A stretch of DNA of 64,000 bases from Lytechinus variegatus (GCF_018143015.1 NC_054741.1:39336510-39400509); one strand, 5' to 3'. Shown: positions 32,420 through 44,616, numbered from the stretch's first letter. Translations and numbers: made by a program. Notes: generated by a model not told the origin, from the sequence alone.

Positions 32420-33360
32420 TTACTCCAACGATGTTGTAGGACGAAGCCTGTTCATCGATCAAAGTAGAAATGTCTATTGCTGCTCTCCTTCAGACAAAAT
32501 TAGATGTGCTACTTATGTTGGCATGGAGGGGTGGCAGGGGTATCGTAGACAGTGAAAAATTCCATGAAAACACACAAGAAACGAAAATTACTCAAAGTCA
32601 TAGGCAATCTTCTCCCGATGCTTATCCAGTCTATAAAAGCAATCACTGAACAAGGAGTAACTACATCTTCTGGGAGACTGTTCCACACATCTATCACTCG
32701 GTTAGCAAAGAAAAACTTACGTGCATCAAGACGCGAATATCTCTTCTCTAGCTTTAAGGAATGACCACGTGTTTTACCACCACGTCTCAGATAGAAAAGC
32801 TCAGAACTTGAATCATAGTAACCATGCAGATATTTGTACACGTCAATCATGTCACCTCTTTTACGTCGGTGACTGAGTGATGGCAATTTCAGGAGGCGAA
32901 GACATTCAGAGTATGATAGGTGCTTAATAACTGGGATCAATTTAGTAGCTCTACGTTGGACACTATCTAACCGCCTCTCCTCACCCAGCTTATACGGTGA
33001 CCACGCAGCCTGGCCATAAGATAGGGCGAATAATACCCTTAAGCAAAAGCTTAATAGAGGTCTTATCCAAATGTACAAAAGTTCTTCTTATAATACCAAG
33101 CAGTCTATTAGACTTTGACACCACTTTAGAAATGTGCTCCTTGAAAGAAAGACGCGAGTCTACCTGAAGTGAACTCCTAAATCTCTCTCACTCTCACATT
33201 CACATAGAACAAACGATTGTGAACCTTTGGTCATATGAAACTCAGAGTCAGAACTACTTCTTCCAATCTTCAAAACAGTACATTTATCTGGGTGAAAACG
33301 TAGTTGCCACTTCTCAGCCCAGGCCTCAAGCTCAGTCAAATCATCTTGCAATTTACCGGT
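32420..33360 (-). pseudogene. Second CR1-like LINE reverse transcriptase relic, opposite strand
   Basis: The minus strand from 33357 reads LQDDLTELEAWAEKWQLRFH then PDKCTVLKIG, and after a one-base shift near 33172 SRLSFKEHISKVVSKSNRLL and GIIRRTF. After a second shift near 33010 it reads AAWSPYKLGEERRLDSVQRR, LSHRRKRGDMIDVYKYLHG and FFANRVIDVWNSLPEDVV, stopping at 32509. This is the last third of a CR1/L2-type reverse transcriptase. Two frameshifts and 5' truncation make it a pseudogene. It differs in sequence from the plus-strand LINE next to it, so they are separate families meeting tail to tail. Confidence 0.8.
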
Positions 33361-33375
33361 GGCCCCTGGAACATC

Positions 33376-33899
33376 AGAACGTCAAATTTTGATGGAATAA
33401 AACCATATTTTGGTATGTATCCAACTTTTCCTTCTTAAATCTCTTGGATGTTGTTAGATAATTCTTGATAAACCTCCATATTTTTTTTCTTCAAATTTTA
33501 ATGGAGGGGATATGCCTACGGAAGTCTTGCCCCCTTCATCGTCACCCCTCCTCACTCATAGTAGTAATACCTAACTTGTTTAGCAGGTTTAGTGTTACTG
33601 TTAGTCATAACAATCAACAACATGCTTCCAAGTTTAACTTCATCTTAAGTTCTGGACCCGGGCTTCTGCTTTGCTGCAGAGGCCAGAGCCTTTAAAAACT
33701 GATAGATACGCACCTGGTGAGCGTGTGTCATGTGTGCAGTGTGGATCTACTGCATCTACTGTCCTGAAGATCTACGTTAGGATAGTCGACAATGCCAATT
33801 AATGGTGGCAACTTCTCTGAAGTTGATCAATTCAATTGTGCCAATTGTCAACTATGATGAGGGCGATAAAAAAGGCACAAATTAACGGGTTTTAAAGTT
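33376..33899. other. Intergenic, no gene recognised
   Basis: Mixed sequence; a small GCTTTGCTGCAGAGGC hairpin lies near 33670. No coding segment was recognised. Confidence 0.3.
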
Positions 33900-34150
33900 G
33901 TAACGTCACGCCGCCGTCAAATAATGGTGCTGGATTGTGAGGATCAAACTATACGACACGATCGAGCGCGAGCCACGTATGCGTAAGCTCCGATCCCGGC
34001 GCGCGGCCGAAATCCCTGGCTAGAAATTTGTTGTCAGCGCAGCTGCAAATATCGGGCCTGTTCGTACTACTGCGACGCGGCGCCTATGGCCTAGCTAGCT
34101 TAGCTAGCGCTCGGTACGCTGACATGGCTAGTTTTGTTGACGTGGAGTAC
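33900..34150. promoter_or_regulatory. CpG-rich island-like patch
   Basis: About 250 bp markedly richer in CG than its AT-rich surroundings (CGATCGAGCGCGAGCCACG, CCGGCGCGCGGCCG, TGCGACGCGGCGCC). It also holds a GCTAGCTTAGCTAGC dyad. No coding is seen. It could be a promoter of one of the flanking genes; this is inference from composition. Confidence 0.3.
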
Positions 34151-34675
34151 CGACCTTCAAGCTTTGATATCCGCGTTTAGTTGAAATTAGTTCCGGGTCA
34201 TAACATACAAACATAGTACAAACATAACACAAAACATCGGGACAAAACAGAGCAAACTCTGGCGTTAGATATCAAAACGCAAGTAAATTACAAAGGATAT
34301 ATTTCATAAATTTCGCAATATAAGAAAGAAAGATGATTTTGCAAATCGTAAGAAATATTAGAATAACTTAGATCTGACAAATACGGCGATTTATGGCCCG
34401 AACATCATCTGCCGTTAGTGTAATTAATGAATTATTCATGAGCATGGATATGACACATGTTTCGGTTTCGAGCCAAAAACGGTAATTAACAGCATGGTGA
34501 CATGAATAAGTAATTGAATAAGTAGAAAACATGTATTAAAATCAATAAAATATTGAATTGCTAGATATGATTTAAATTGGAGATGATTTCCAACTTTGTC
34601 GAAATTGAAAGCTTGTGAAAAGATACGATCGCCCCTATACAATAATAGGACGTTCTGTTTATAAACCTGCCAGTC

Positions 34676-34842
34676 GTATTATGACGTCATTGAATCAGCT
34701 GGCTTCTGCGCGGCCGAGTGACATTTGTCAACAAACGGTAATCATTTTGCCGGGAGAAGAGAGAACAACGCAACGGTCAAAAAGTGACTGACGATACGGA
34801 TAACAAGAAAGAACATTTTCAGGCAACAAAGACAACGTTCAA
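34676..34842 (+). promoter_or_regulatory. Candidate promoter and non-coding first exon (CRE-containing)
   Basis: A perfect cAMP-response element TGACGTCA lies at 34681-34688, followed by GCGCGGCCGAGTGAC and a purine-rich leader. A donor-like CAACAGTAAGAC then occurs near 34840. The next plus-strand gene is TP53INP-like at 46795, whose ATG lies close behind an acceptor-like run, so an upstream non-coding exon is expected. The link is inference; no transcript evidence is available here. Confidence 0.3.
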
Positions 34843-35239
34843 CAGTAAGACACTTACAAAACATTATTTTATATCTCTTAATTTAGTATAGTAATTCTGA
34901 AACGATTTCGTACGTTGTGTGATGGACAGATGAGACAAGTTATTATTATATTATGTATGCGAACACGGAACAGAGATTGTGTGTAGTACTGTGACGTCGA
35001 TGTATCGTGTACATATCTGTATGTTGATGATGCGGCCGAGATCGAGTCGAACGATTCGAGGTCAGTGGCAAAGCTCAGTCAAAGGCAAAGCTATCTGCAC
35101 TGGGCGGAATGGTTATTTTCATTTTTTTCTCAAAATGATTCCATCAGCATAGGATAACAGTTAATGGCATTATTTATGCATTTAATATCTCGGAAAGATG
35201 TACATATATCTCCCCTGGACCCTCTCTCTATTTAGTTGG

Positions 35240-35313
<74 letters not shown>

Positions 35314-36033
35314 GTCTTTCTATATACCGTGGAGGCAATGTCTGATTTTTTTTCTTTATGAAACAGTACAATTATTTATATAGATGAGCTGAGCAAAAAA
35401 ATAGTAAATCATCTGCCCAGCCAGTGAATATATGATATGTTCAATCCAATATAAAATAAATAATAATCATTAAAAAGTATGTTAATCCATTTTGCAAGGG
35501 TCCGTCGGGAAACCATATTTCCTCTGTATGACTATGACAATTATATTTGTCTTGAAGTAAATATTTAATGCAATGTGGGTATTTATAGTTCATTTTATAT
35601 CTAATAACAAGAATCTTTTAAATAGCATAAAGGGGCATGTAACCCTGGACATGGGAAATAATGAGGAAATAGTTGAGTTCAGTAGCTATATTCGAAATAT
35701 TTGAATACTGATCTGATCAGTTGAACCTGTGTGTGAAGGAGTGGTTTGATATCTTTTTTTTTCAAATGTCATTTTTAAATCTTTCTTCATAATCATCTTT
35801 ATGATCTGAAATAATATACCATCGTTTCCAGCAACTGTGTTAATAATCATAATGTGTTACATAGTTGGGAGCCTGGTGCCTTTTAATAAATAGCTATACA
35901 AATGTTGTTCATCATCATCATCATTCTATTAAATTATAGATGAATAATATTTTCAGCAAGTATAGATTTTGAAAATGATTAGAAGAGCAAGTGCACTGCT
36001 TATAAACTCTGAATAATCACACTTTACTTACAA
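34843..36033. other. Intergenic or intronic sequence
   Basis: AT-rich, with an (AT)n microsatellite and a second CRE-like TGACGTCG near 34992. No coding segment was recognised. Confidence 0.35.
35239..35310. repeat. (AT)n microsatellite
   Basis: About 70 bp of alternating T and A with one G interruption. Confidence 0.9.
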
Positions 36034-36620
36034 GTGGAATGCATGTGGCAGCCTTGCCTGCATTACATGATTTAATATACCAGCAGTGATAACTTTGAAA
36101 GCAATTAAGATGGATAATTAAAATACTGTTCATATGAAAAACAACATTCATGATATTAAAATACTAGATTAATTTACCCTGAAATAGATGACCTTTGACC
36201 TTGCTCATGTGCATAAAAGATGACCAATGATACTTGATTACCCTTGGGACTGTTGCAAAAACTTTTGCCATATAAAAACCTCTGGCAAGTAAACCAAAAC
36301 ACAGGCAAAGAAAATTATGACATTGACAATAGCACATTGATAAACTGGCGCTAAATTGCCAGTTTTTCTTTAGCAACAGGCCCTTATTTGTCCAAGTTTC
36401 ATGAACTAGAATACAAGATCCATAAACTTTCAAAGTTATGGCATTTCAAAAAATACCCCCAAAATGGTCAAAGTTCATTGACCCTAAATGGCCATTGACC
36501 TTGGTCATATTACCTGAAACTCAGGCAGGATGTTCAGTGATACTTGTTTACTCCTGTGTCTAAGTTTTATGAACTACACCCATATACTTGCAAAGTAATG
36601 ATGACATTTAAAAAAAAATC
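36034..36620 (+). mobile_element. DR1-type tandem element, truncated copy
   Basis: The head GTGGAATGCATGTGGCAGCC, followed by CAGCAGTGATAACTTTGAAA, belongs to the family. A perfect DR1 lies at 36189-36201. The tail (GGCGCCTATAGTCTC) is missing. It is split by a MITE at about 36246-36378. Confidence 0.65.
36246..36378. mobile_element. MITE nested in the DR1-type element
   Basis: GGGACTGTTGCAAAAACTT at the left and GTTTTTCTTTAGCAACAGGCCC at the right are inverted ends. Removing the insert restores the family phrase GATTACCCTTATGTCC, which fixes the insertion point. Confidence 0.65.
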
Positions 36621-37977
36621 CCTTTTTGATCAGATGTTCTTAATTTTCTTTGACACTAGACATAACTTGCTCATTTAACCACTCAATTTACTTAGTTCAT
36701 GAATACATTAACTTTTTATTTTTCATAATGATTTTAGCCCTAATGCATATGATATTGATAAGGGTTTAATCATAAAAAAATGTTTTAAATGGTAATTTCC
36801 CCTTTCAACCCGAGCTGAGCTGCAAGTGAGGAAGGTGGGTGTGTCCGAAGATATACACGGAGACTGTATTACATGTAATGTAGAAATACGCCGGGTGATC
36901 CTGTGTTTTCCATTCGATCAAAACAACAGTCCAGCTGACTGACGTTAAGCCAAACCGTAGTGTACAAATTCAGCCTGTATTCCGTAGTGTACGAGTTCAG
37001 GCTGTATTCCGTAGTGTACGAATTCAGCTTGTATTATAAATAAATGTCATGCCAAAATGATTTTAATACATTTGTATCAGAATGGGATCATAAATCACCT
37101 CTGCAGTAGTTAAGTACAACTATTTTAAAAGCATACTCACAAGAACACAAAACTGAAAAGTTTATTTATGAGCATGTCCAAACATGACTGGAGAAACTGG
37201 TTCATGCGGTCTCCATGAGAGAGACTAACTCTCTCCGGATCCTGGGCATGTCAGGCACATGATGCAATGCGTGATAACACTGAACAGACTCTTGGCTTCA
37301 TTGAATATTATAAATAGCTCTCTTTTGAAAAGGACGAGCTTCCCTGGCCCTGCCTGCTTTTCACGCAGAAGCCATACACAAGGTGACCTTCCGCCCTCCC
37401 AACATAGGCCTTCCGTGTGTGTGTATAGTGTTTGGAGCTCTGTTGTGTTTGGTTCAGTGTGCAGTGGTCTGGAATCACAACTATTGTAATTTGCATTTGG
37501 CCGGTTCCATTAAAAAACAGGGTAGTTCGAGTTTCGTGATGTCAGCTGTCCTTCTTTTGTTGGTAAAAGCGGAATGAGACGATTAATGTATCGATCTATA
37601 CTTTGTGAACAACAACAATAAATTGGAATGATGGTCATGTGGATTAACAGTTGATGAAATTGGTCTATAAGACACGGGTTTTGCAATATTTCCCAGTTTC
37701 TTTTGATTTTGGATAGACATTTTATTTTGCACTATATATTATAGACATCTTGGAAATGCCATTTGCTTTATAATACTCAGGTGATATAAATGATCCTCTC
37801 TTTTTATACCTCCATAAATTATGATAAATATAATTTTTTTTACATATTCATAAAGTTATAACATCTATTGATGTTACCGTCCAAAGTTATGGCATATGCA
37901 AATGTGCCTGTATATTCACCATCTTCTATACTTTTTATGGGGGGGGGGGGGTATTAGAATTATGATATTTACATGTA
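36621..37977. other. Mixed sequence, possible 5' region of the TP53INP-like gene
   Basis: No coding segment recognised. The 37190-37600 part is less AT-rich and lacks repeats, so it may hold a non-coding exon. A G run lies at 37940-37951. Confidence 0.3.
36955..37035 (+). repeat. Three-copy 27-bp tandem repeat
   Basis: Unit CCGTAGTGTACGAATTCAGC + CTGTATT occurs three times at 36955, 36982 and 37009, with few differences. Confidence 0.85.
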
Positions 37978-38760
37978 CGTGCCATTTCATTTAGTCTAAT
38001 GCCATTCCATAGCATCCATCAACATTTCGTCGAATCATTTGGTCCAATCATCACTTTGTCTGATCACCATTTCGTCTATGACCATTTCGTCTCATAACCA
38101 TGCAGTTGATCTATTATCCATTTCATTTTCATTCATTTTGCACAATTTAACACTTGGTCCAATTATGGACTAAATGGCTATTGGACCAACTGGTTTAGAG
38201 ATTGTTTGTCAGCCCTATTATGCATAGCTCCAGTGGGGTTGCTGACCCTAAGTTCCGCCTGAGCGATGGATTTGAATAACCAATTCCATTGCCCAGGTTG
38301 AATGGTGTTGTTGAGGGATTCCTGGCTGGAGCTGTGCATTGAACTTGACTACTCGCTCGTCCCCAGACACCCTCCTGTCTTTAGATCTTTCGTTACTTTC
38401 TTAAGTCTATGTTTTTATTTTTTTAATTTGAGTGGCGATGTTTGTCAATGAGCATTCTTCCACCACCACCACCTTTCAGTCTTCTATTTGTTCTTTTGTT
38501 AAGTTGCATTATATTCTCTTAATCATTTCAAGTTTTGATGTTTTTAAATCATCTATTTATACATGTATATACCTGTAAATTGTACACAATTCAGCCTTTT
38601 GGCTGCAACGTGCAATGATTTTGAATAAAACCTTTTCAATTTCAATTTCAATTAGATAGAATGGCATTAGACTAAATGAAAGTAGACCATGTAGTGAGTG
38701 GACCAACTGATAAAAAACGAGTTGGCAATTGGACAAACTGGCATTAACGAATTGGAAATA
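37978..38760. repeat. CATTTCGTCTAAT-type inverted array interrupted by a LINE tail
   Basis: The left part (37980-38190) repeats phrases such as CCATTTCGTCTAAT and TTGGTCCAATCA. The right part (38645-38760) holds the inverse (ATGGCATTAGACTAAATG, TTGGACAAACTGG). Between them is a retroelement 3' end. Confidence 0.6.
38215..38650 (+). mobile_element. LINE 3' end with TTTCAA repeat tail
   Basis: It ends GCAACGTGCAATGATTTTGA + ATAAAACC followed by TTTTCAATTTCAATTTCAATT, the short tandem tail typical of CR1-like LINEs. Bases AATTCAGCCTTTTGGCTGC form a small stem just before the tail. No reverse transcriptase sequence remains. Confidence 0.6.
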
Positions 38761-38792
38761 TACCTCCGAAACTGTTCTAGGATCAACGATTG

Positions 38793-39397
38793 TTAAAGGT
38801 CAGTCCACCCCAGAAAAAAGTTTATTTAGATAAATTGAGAAAATCAAACATAAAATATCGCTGAAAACTCCATCAAAATTGGATGTAAAATAAGGAAGTT
38901 ATGACATTTTAAAGTATATCGCTTATTTTTCACAAAACAGTTCTGCCCAACTCAGTGATATGCAAATGAGAGAGTTGATGATGTCACTATTTCTTTTGTT
39001 TTTTATTGCTTGAATGAAAAAAAAATGAATTTTTACAATTTGACAATTAGGATCCCCTTGCTTTAACCACAAAATGTTTAAGTAATGGAATTCCACGTGT
39101 TCAGGGAGAAATAAAACTATGTTTCACATGACCATGACAAGAAAATCAAAATATTTCATATTTCCTACAATGAAATAAAAAAGAAATAGTGAGTGGGTGA
39201 TGTCATCGCGTCGGTCCTCTCATTTGCATACCAAACAGGATGTGCATAATACTGTTTTGAGGAATTAGGCAAAATTTTAAAATGTTATAGCTTTCTTATT
39301 TTACATCCGATTTTGATGAAATTTTCAGTGTTATGCTTGTTTGATTTTTCTCTTTCTATTCAAATCAGCTTTTTGTTGGGGTGGACTTGTCCTTTAA
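38793..39397. mobile_element. TTAA palindromic MITE (GTCCACCCC family), copy 1
   Basis: The left end TTAAAGGTCAGTCCACCCC and the right end GGGGTGGACTTGTCCTTTAA are inverse. The interior arms pair (TGTAAAATAAGGAAGTTATGAC with its inverse). The length, 605 bp, is nearly the same as the 53748 copy. Confidence 0.75.
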
Positions 39398-39529
39398 AAT
39401 ATGATGATCTGGAACAGCACAAAATTTGTGTGTTGTCATTGTCATGAATATGCATGAAATTGGTCATTATGTTTCTGCACGATGAATCAATCAACGGCCC
39501 CCGAATCACTATGCAGAGCTTTGTCTGTC

Positions 39530-40060
39530 CATTGAATATGCAGTCAATGGCAATTTGCCACTGTGTTGCAAGTGGGCACTGGAATGAGAAAATATAAACA
39601 AAATTGAGGGTCTTTGGAATGGGAAAAATAGGCATTTCTTTGACTTGCTTAATTGAAGATGCTGTCGAACAGAAATTTAGATTGAAAATGGGGTCGTATC
39701 ATACATTTTGATGATAACTGAAACGTAAAAATGTCATAACTTTCTTATTTTACATCTGATTTTTATGAAATTTTCAGTATTATGCTTTTTTCATTTTCTC
39801 TATTGATTCAAGTCAACATTTTTCGGCGTGAACTTGACCTTTAAGGGATTCCCCCGCCCCTCTCCAAACAGAATATGCAGTCAATGGCAATTTGCCACTG
39901 CTGCAAGTCACTGAGAAAAAAAATGAGGGTCTTTGGAATGGGAAAAATAGGAATTTCTTTGACTTGCTTAATTGGTGATGCTGTGGAACAGAAATTTAGA
40001 TTGAAAATGGGGTCTCGACCATGGCACATGTGTATCGTACATTTTGATGATTACCCCCAC
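39530..40060 (+). repeat. Local tandem duplication with a MITE fragment in the first copy
   Basis: The segment from GAATATGCAGTCAATGGCAA through GGGTCTTTGGAATGGG to AGATTGAAAATGGGGTC occurs at about 39535-39695 and 39871-40015. The first copy is followed by the right end of a GTCCACCCC-family MITE (about 39715-39843, ending GTGAACTTGACCTTTAA). Confidence 0.65.
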
Positions 40061-40204
40061 CCCCCCCCCCTGATGATACCTTTTCAAATACAGATCTGTA
40101 AACTTTTCAATGTATAACAGTCTTTGAAATACTAAGCTGCCAACAAAGCCACCAATTTGACAAGCCAAGGGTTGTTCTTAAATCCAGTCATTAAATCATA
40201 TGAT

Positions 40205-40460
40205 TTTATAATCCTTACGTTCCTCCTTTTCCAATTCTCTTGTTACCCCCAAAGTTTCCAAAACCTGGGGTGAAAGATCATTTGTTTACTCATCCTCTAA
40301 GTTATGGAATAGCCTCCCTGAAAACATCAAACAGTGCTTGACCTCTGAAACTTTCAAACATTACCTCATTTCTCTTCAATTCATCTTAATTTCTTTTATA
40401 ATTTCCTAAAAAGCGCCTTGAGCACTCTACAGAGTGGATTTGGCGCAATATAAGTCTAAT
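40205..40460 (+). pseudogene. CR1-like LINE C-terminal fragment with ATT tail
   Basis: The plus strand reads TWGERSFVYSSSKLWNSLPE, NIKQCLTSETFKHYLISL and a stop near 40408. The pattern GxRxFxxxxxxLWNSLP..I, then FK..L is the extreme C-terminus of CR1-type reverse transcriptases. It then has GCGCCTTGAGCACTCTACAG and an ATTATTATTAT tail near 40450-40462, shared in style with the SINEs here. It is heavily 5' truncated. Confidence 0.75.
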
Positions 40461-40462
40461 TA

Positions 40463-42222
40463 TTATTATTATAATCTATAATATTTTTGCCACTGTAAAA
40501 GCGAACATGTGTGATTCAAGCGAAAGTGACTAATCCTCTGGTTTAATGTAATCTTCCTGGATTAGATGACTTAATTTAGTTTCTACAAGATTAATTATCA
40601 CTTACATGTGTATTGTAGTCTCAAACTATAATTTCAGAGACTGCAGTAACCGAAAACTAATGTTCTGGTATGTGAACCTTTTTTTTTTAACTTATATGGT
40701 TTTATTTCTAATAGTAGGCCTATAGACAAATTAGAAATTAATGATTAAATCAGAACTTGATAATTAAATTAGAACATGTTTTCAGTTTGCTAGATTCATA
40801 GAATCAATCATAGCAATAGAAAATATGAAATCAGTACACCCTTTGTCTTTCAGGTGTGTTTTTAATTGGAAGGAAATCTCCCAATTATACTTCCAGGGAC
40901 TTTTACTACTGCAGATCTGAAAGTCTTTTTTGTGTGTGTGTTTTAATTCTTTGTTGAGATGTCAAAGCTTTTGTCTTCCTCAGCCTTTACACTACATGTA
41001 CCGTAGCTGACATGTACTGCATATGTTTGATATCACTGAGACTGCAATATAGACTAAGCTAAATGTATCACTTTCTGTACAAAGTCAAGGGCATAAACTA
41101 CAAGTAGGATGTGGCATTTCTAAATATAGGCAAAATATTCATGAAATCGATCTGAATGATGTCATTCTAATCAATGTCTTTTGCAAGACCATTACCTGTT
41201 TACCACTTTCGGACTGTCCACTTATGAAAGGAAGAATCTGTTTTACTTTTTTAAAAGACAAGTCCACACCCCCCTCCAAAAAAAAATGAAAAGAGAAAAA
41301 TTTCAACAAGCACAACACTGAAAATTTCATTAAAATTGAATGTTAAATAAGAAAGTTATGATATTTTTATGAAGGTTTGCTTATTTTCACAAAACAGGTA
41401 TTTTGGTCAGTATGCAAATGAGGCCTGCCGTCATCCACTATTTCTTTTTAAAATGTCATAACTTTCTTATTTTATATCCGATGTTTGTAACATTTTCAGC
41501 GTTATACTCGTTTGATTTTTCTCTATTGATTCAAATCAACATTTTTCTGTGGTGGACTTGAGGAGAAAGGGAGATTTATTTGTGTCAACTACAAGTATAT
41601 GATAGGTTTTCCAAAGTGTCTCATGAACATTGCGCCAATTAAATCATCAGGATATATGAATGTCATATATTATGTAATGTGTAGACTCAGGAGGCCCAAA
41701 CACGGTCTTCAGATTTTAAAACAAATGCTCTCAGATTTTGATTCATAAGATTACACTGTTTTTTATCTTGCAATACATTGGCCTTCATTTATTTTGTTCA
41801 CATATAGATTTATATCTTGTGTCAAAGAATTAATTTATCATCATTTTTATTAAGATCTAAATTATTGACATTGATTTATATCAAAGCAGGAAAGTCATAA
41901 AAATTGACAAAAATGCAGGTGAATAAAATATTGTCTGTCAACATTATTTTTTTAGAATTCGAGCTGACATCATACAGGTTGTGTGCAGTCGATTTGATCA
42001 TAAAGGAATATTCCAAGTCGTGTGGGGGAGGGGGCAGGGTAAGTTAGGATTTAAAACAAAGGTATTGTTACAAAAGTAATAAATGTTTATACGAGATAAA
42101 TGCATATGTTAATAAACAATAATAATAATAAAAGACGAAATCATTGTAATAAATAATGAAAGCTACACAATAGCAATGATTGAGATCATAATAAAAATAA
42201 TGATAATTGATTCTTTGACATC
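40463..42222. other. Intergenic or intronic sequence
   Basis: AT-rich with no recognised coding. Contains the deleted MITE copy listed separately. Confidence 0.35.
41251..41561. mobile_element. TTAA palindromic MITE (GTCCACCCC family), internally deleted
   Basis: It begins TTAAAAGACAAGTCCACACC and ends CTGTGGTGGACTTGAGGAG. The body is half the family length, so the inner part is deleted, and the right terminal TTAA is lost. Confidence 0.6.
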
Positions 42223-42223
42223 A

Positions 42224-42532
42224 GGGGCGGATCCAGCTTTTTATGAAGGGGGGCTTGGGGTGGTGTGCGAGGGAGCGTAGCAACCGAGTCCAAGCGAGCG
42301 AGGGGGAGGGTGTGGGAGGGGGGTGTCCCCCCTCCCACAGGAGGGAAATTTTTGAAAATCTGTGTGTGAAAATGGCGTTTTCTTGCATCTAATAAATGAA
42401 ATAAATACATAGAAATAGAATGAAATAAAATTACAAATTTAAAAAAAAAAAAGATTTTAAAAAATGGTCCCCAGATTTTTTTTTCGGGGGGGGTTGCAAC
42501 CCCCGAACCCCCCCTCTAGATCCGCTTTTGGA
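42224..42532. mobile_element. GGCGGATCCAGC / TAGATCCGC short element
   Basis: The left end GGGGCGGATCCAGCTTTT is an imperfect inverse of the right end CTCTAGATCCGCTTTTGG. The interior has G and C runs and the phrase GTGCGAGGGAGCGTAGCAAC. No coding. Possibly a non-autonomous DNA element. Confidence 0.45.
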
Positions 42533-43487
42533 CATATATATTATAAAGCTCAGCAATGAAAATAGAGTTTGCATTTTCTCTTTGAAAAATGAAAACATTT
42601 CTCGTTATTTTGAGTTGAAGAGGGTATTAACTAGGTATCAAATAAATGACATTATTAATAGTAGTAATGGGGAAAGAGAAGGGAAGCCCCTGCCCTTAGA
42701 ATTGTGATGGGGGGGTTGTCTGATTTATTTTGATTAAAATGTGACCAATTCCAGCTTAATGTTTGACTTTTATTGTTCTGGGTCCCTTTATGGGCTCCTG
42801 TATTCAGGAAATTTTGATCCTTTTGTCAGACAGACCTGGACCCTTCCCCCTCCTAATCAAATGAGTAAATCTGCCATATATCCAGAACTCAGTAGGCTTA
42901 CTACCATATCTGTTTACTGTTTCAAGGACCTTGATCATGTGACATTTGATTGGGTACCTCCCGTCAGTCCTGTGACCTATTAATGGCAGCTGACCTGGAA
43001 TCTGCCTTATGTAATTGTGACATTTTACAGCAATAACAAACAGAATAGAATAGGCTTCTGAAGTACAGTTCATGCAGCCGGTATCAGGATGTATTAATCT
43101 AAAATGGTCTGCGCCACTTTACCACAGAATCATGATTTGAAATACATTTAAAGTAATTTCCTTCAGAATCACGGGTGCATTTTGTAGTCATAAGTAAATG
43201 TAAACATGTTTCAAATCACAAACATAGAACAGAAAAAGAAGGAGCTACACTATTTAAAAAAAGCTTCTGCAGAATAACATTGGAAAAAGGATGAATAAAT
43301 ATAAGTGATTTGAATAATGATTCTGCATGTCGGCCTCAGGCACATCCCATTACTAACATTGCTCATTGTTTTGCAAACTTTGATGCGATATCTTTGTCAT
43401 TTTATTTGATGATTTAAAAAAAGAAAGACTGATTTACTCTTAACATTAAAATAAACTTGGTTTCATGCAGAGTGGTGGTGTACCCCT
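42533..43487. other. Intergenic or intronic sequence
   Basis: No repeat or coding segment recognised. Confidence 0.35.
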
Positions 43488-43645
43488 GGGGCCCGTTGCA
43501 TAAAACTTTTTTACCTGAGAAAAATCAGGTTGTTTTTACCAGAGCTTTTGCCCTGTGTTAAAGTCAATGGCAGAAATCAGACTAACCTTAGTTTTCAGTT
43601 TTTACCAGAGTTTTCTCAGGTAAAAAGTTTTATGCAACAGGCCCC
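43488..43645. mobile_element. GGGGCCCGTTGCATAAAA MITE
   Basis: The left end GGGGCCCGTTGCATAAAACT and the right end (inverse GGGGCCTGTTGCATAAAACT) pair, and the pairing extends through TTTTACCTGAGAAAA. It is 158 bp with no coding. It shares its termini with 12754-12900. Confidence 0.8.
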
Positions 43646-44609
43646 TGATATGATTCAATAGTTCACATTTTTCATATACATGTACCCCAGCCTAATTTAT
43701 CTTAGATACAGGGCTCACTGGGTAAATTTTGATTTTTATTTTCACTGACCAGATTATTTACAAAAGCCTTATTTCCATGATACCCAAAAAATGTGTTTTC
43801 ATGTACCGGTAAGCTAAAAAATCAGAATGCTTTAATATTTTAATTTATTCCACAGCCAGTATAAAAGGCATTGCACAATAAGTCAACACTATTGGAATTA
43901 TGTTTGTAATGTAGCAGGCTTTACCCGAGTGACTGCTTTGAATATAAGCGCAACTACTAAAGCTTTCACATTTTGTATAGAGGCAGTACCTTTTCTAACT
44001 TGTGTATTTTCCACCTTCAAATTCACAGAAGTTGAGAATATTACAGATGACCACCAGGTGTCTGTAATTATCTTGAAAGCTCATCAATCTATTTCCATGC
44101 TGCCATATCAACTCTGTTACTGAACAAGAATAGTCATCACCTCAGTGTATTTTCTGAAAAACATTTGACTGTGTAATCTTAAAGGTAAGGAGACTCAAAT
44201 TCTTATTTTTGTACATGCATGTCAAAATCAAAAAGTGACCACAATTTTAACCCTATCAGGAACTGTTTCTTCTTTTACTTATAATTCCTTGTATTTTTGG
44301 AAAAAATCAATCAAACTTGATGTAAGCTACAATGTTTTAACACATATAATTTGAATCCTATTTCTTTCTCATACTCCCCCTCCCCCCTTATCTCTTTTCT
44401 TTTACTTTTAAAGTGATACTTTTTAATCATTTTGTCAAATAATTTTTGCTAGACTTCATTCAAAACTTCTTCCTGATTAAAAGTGTCAATCAGGGACTGT
44501 ATACACAGACTACATAGACTGCGTGACAGCTCACTGCGCTTGAAATTCATTTTTAGATTGGCCTATAGTTAAACAATAATACCAATTCATAAAGCTCCCA
44601 TTGTGAATT

Positions 44610-44616
<7 letters not shown>
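43646..44616. other. Intergenic or intronic sequence
   Basis: AT-rich, nothing recognised. A short frame at 43929-44123 has no domain. Confidence 0.35.

Noticed and set aside
40770-40785. p53 response element upstream of the TP53INP-like gene
   Set aside because: Only a single half-site like GAACATGTTT was seen with no second half-site close by.
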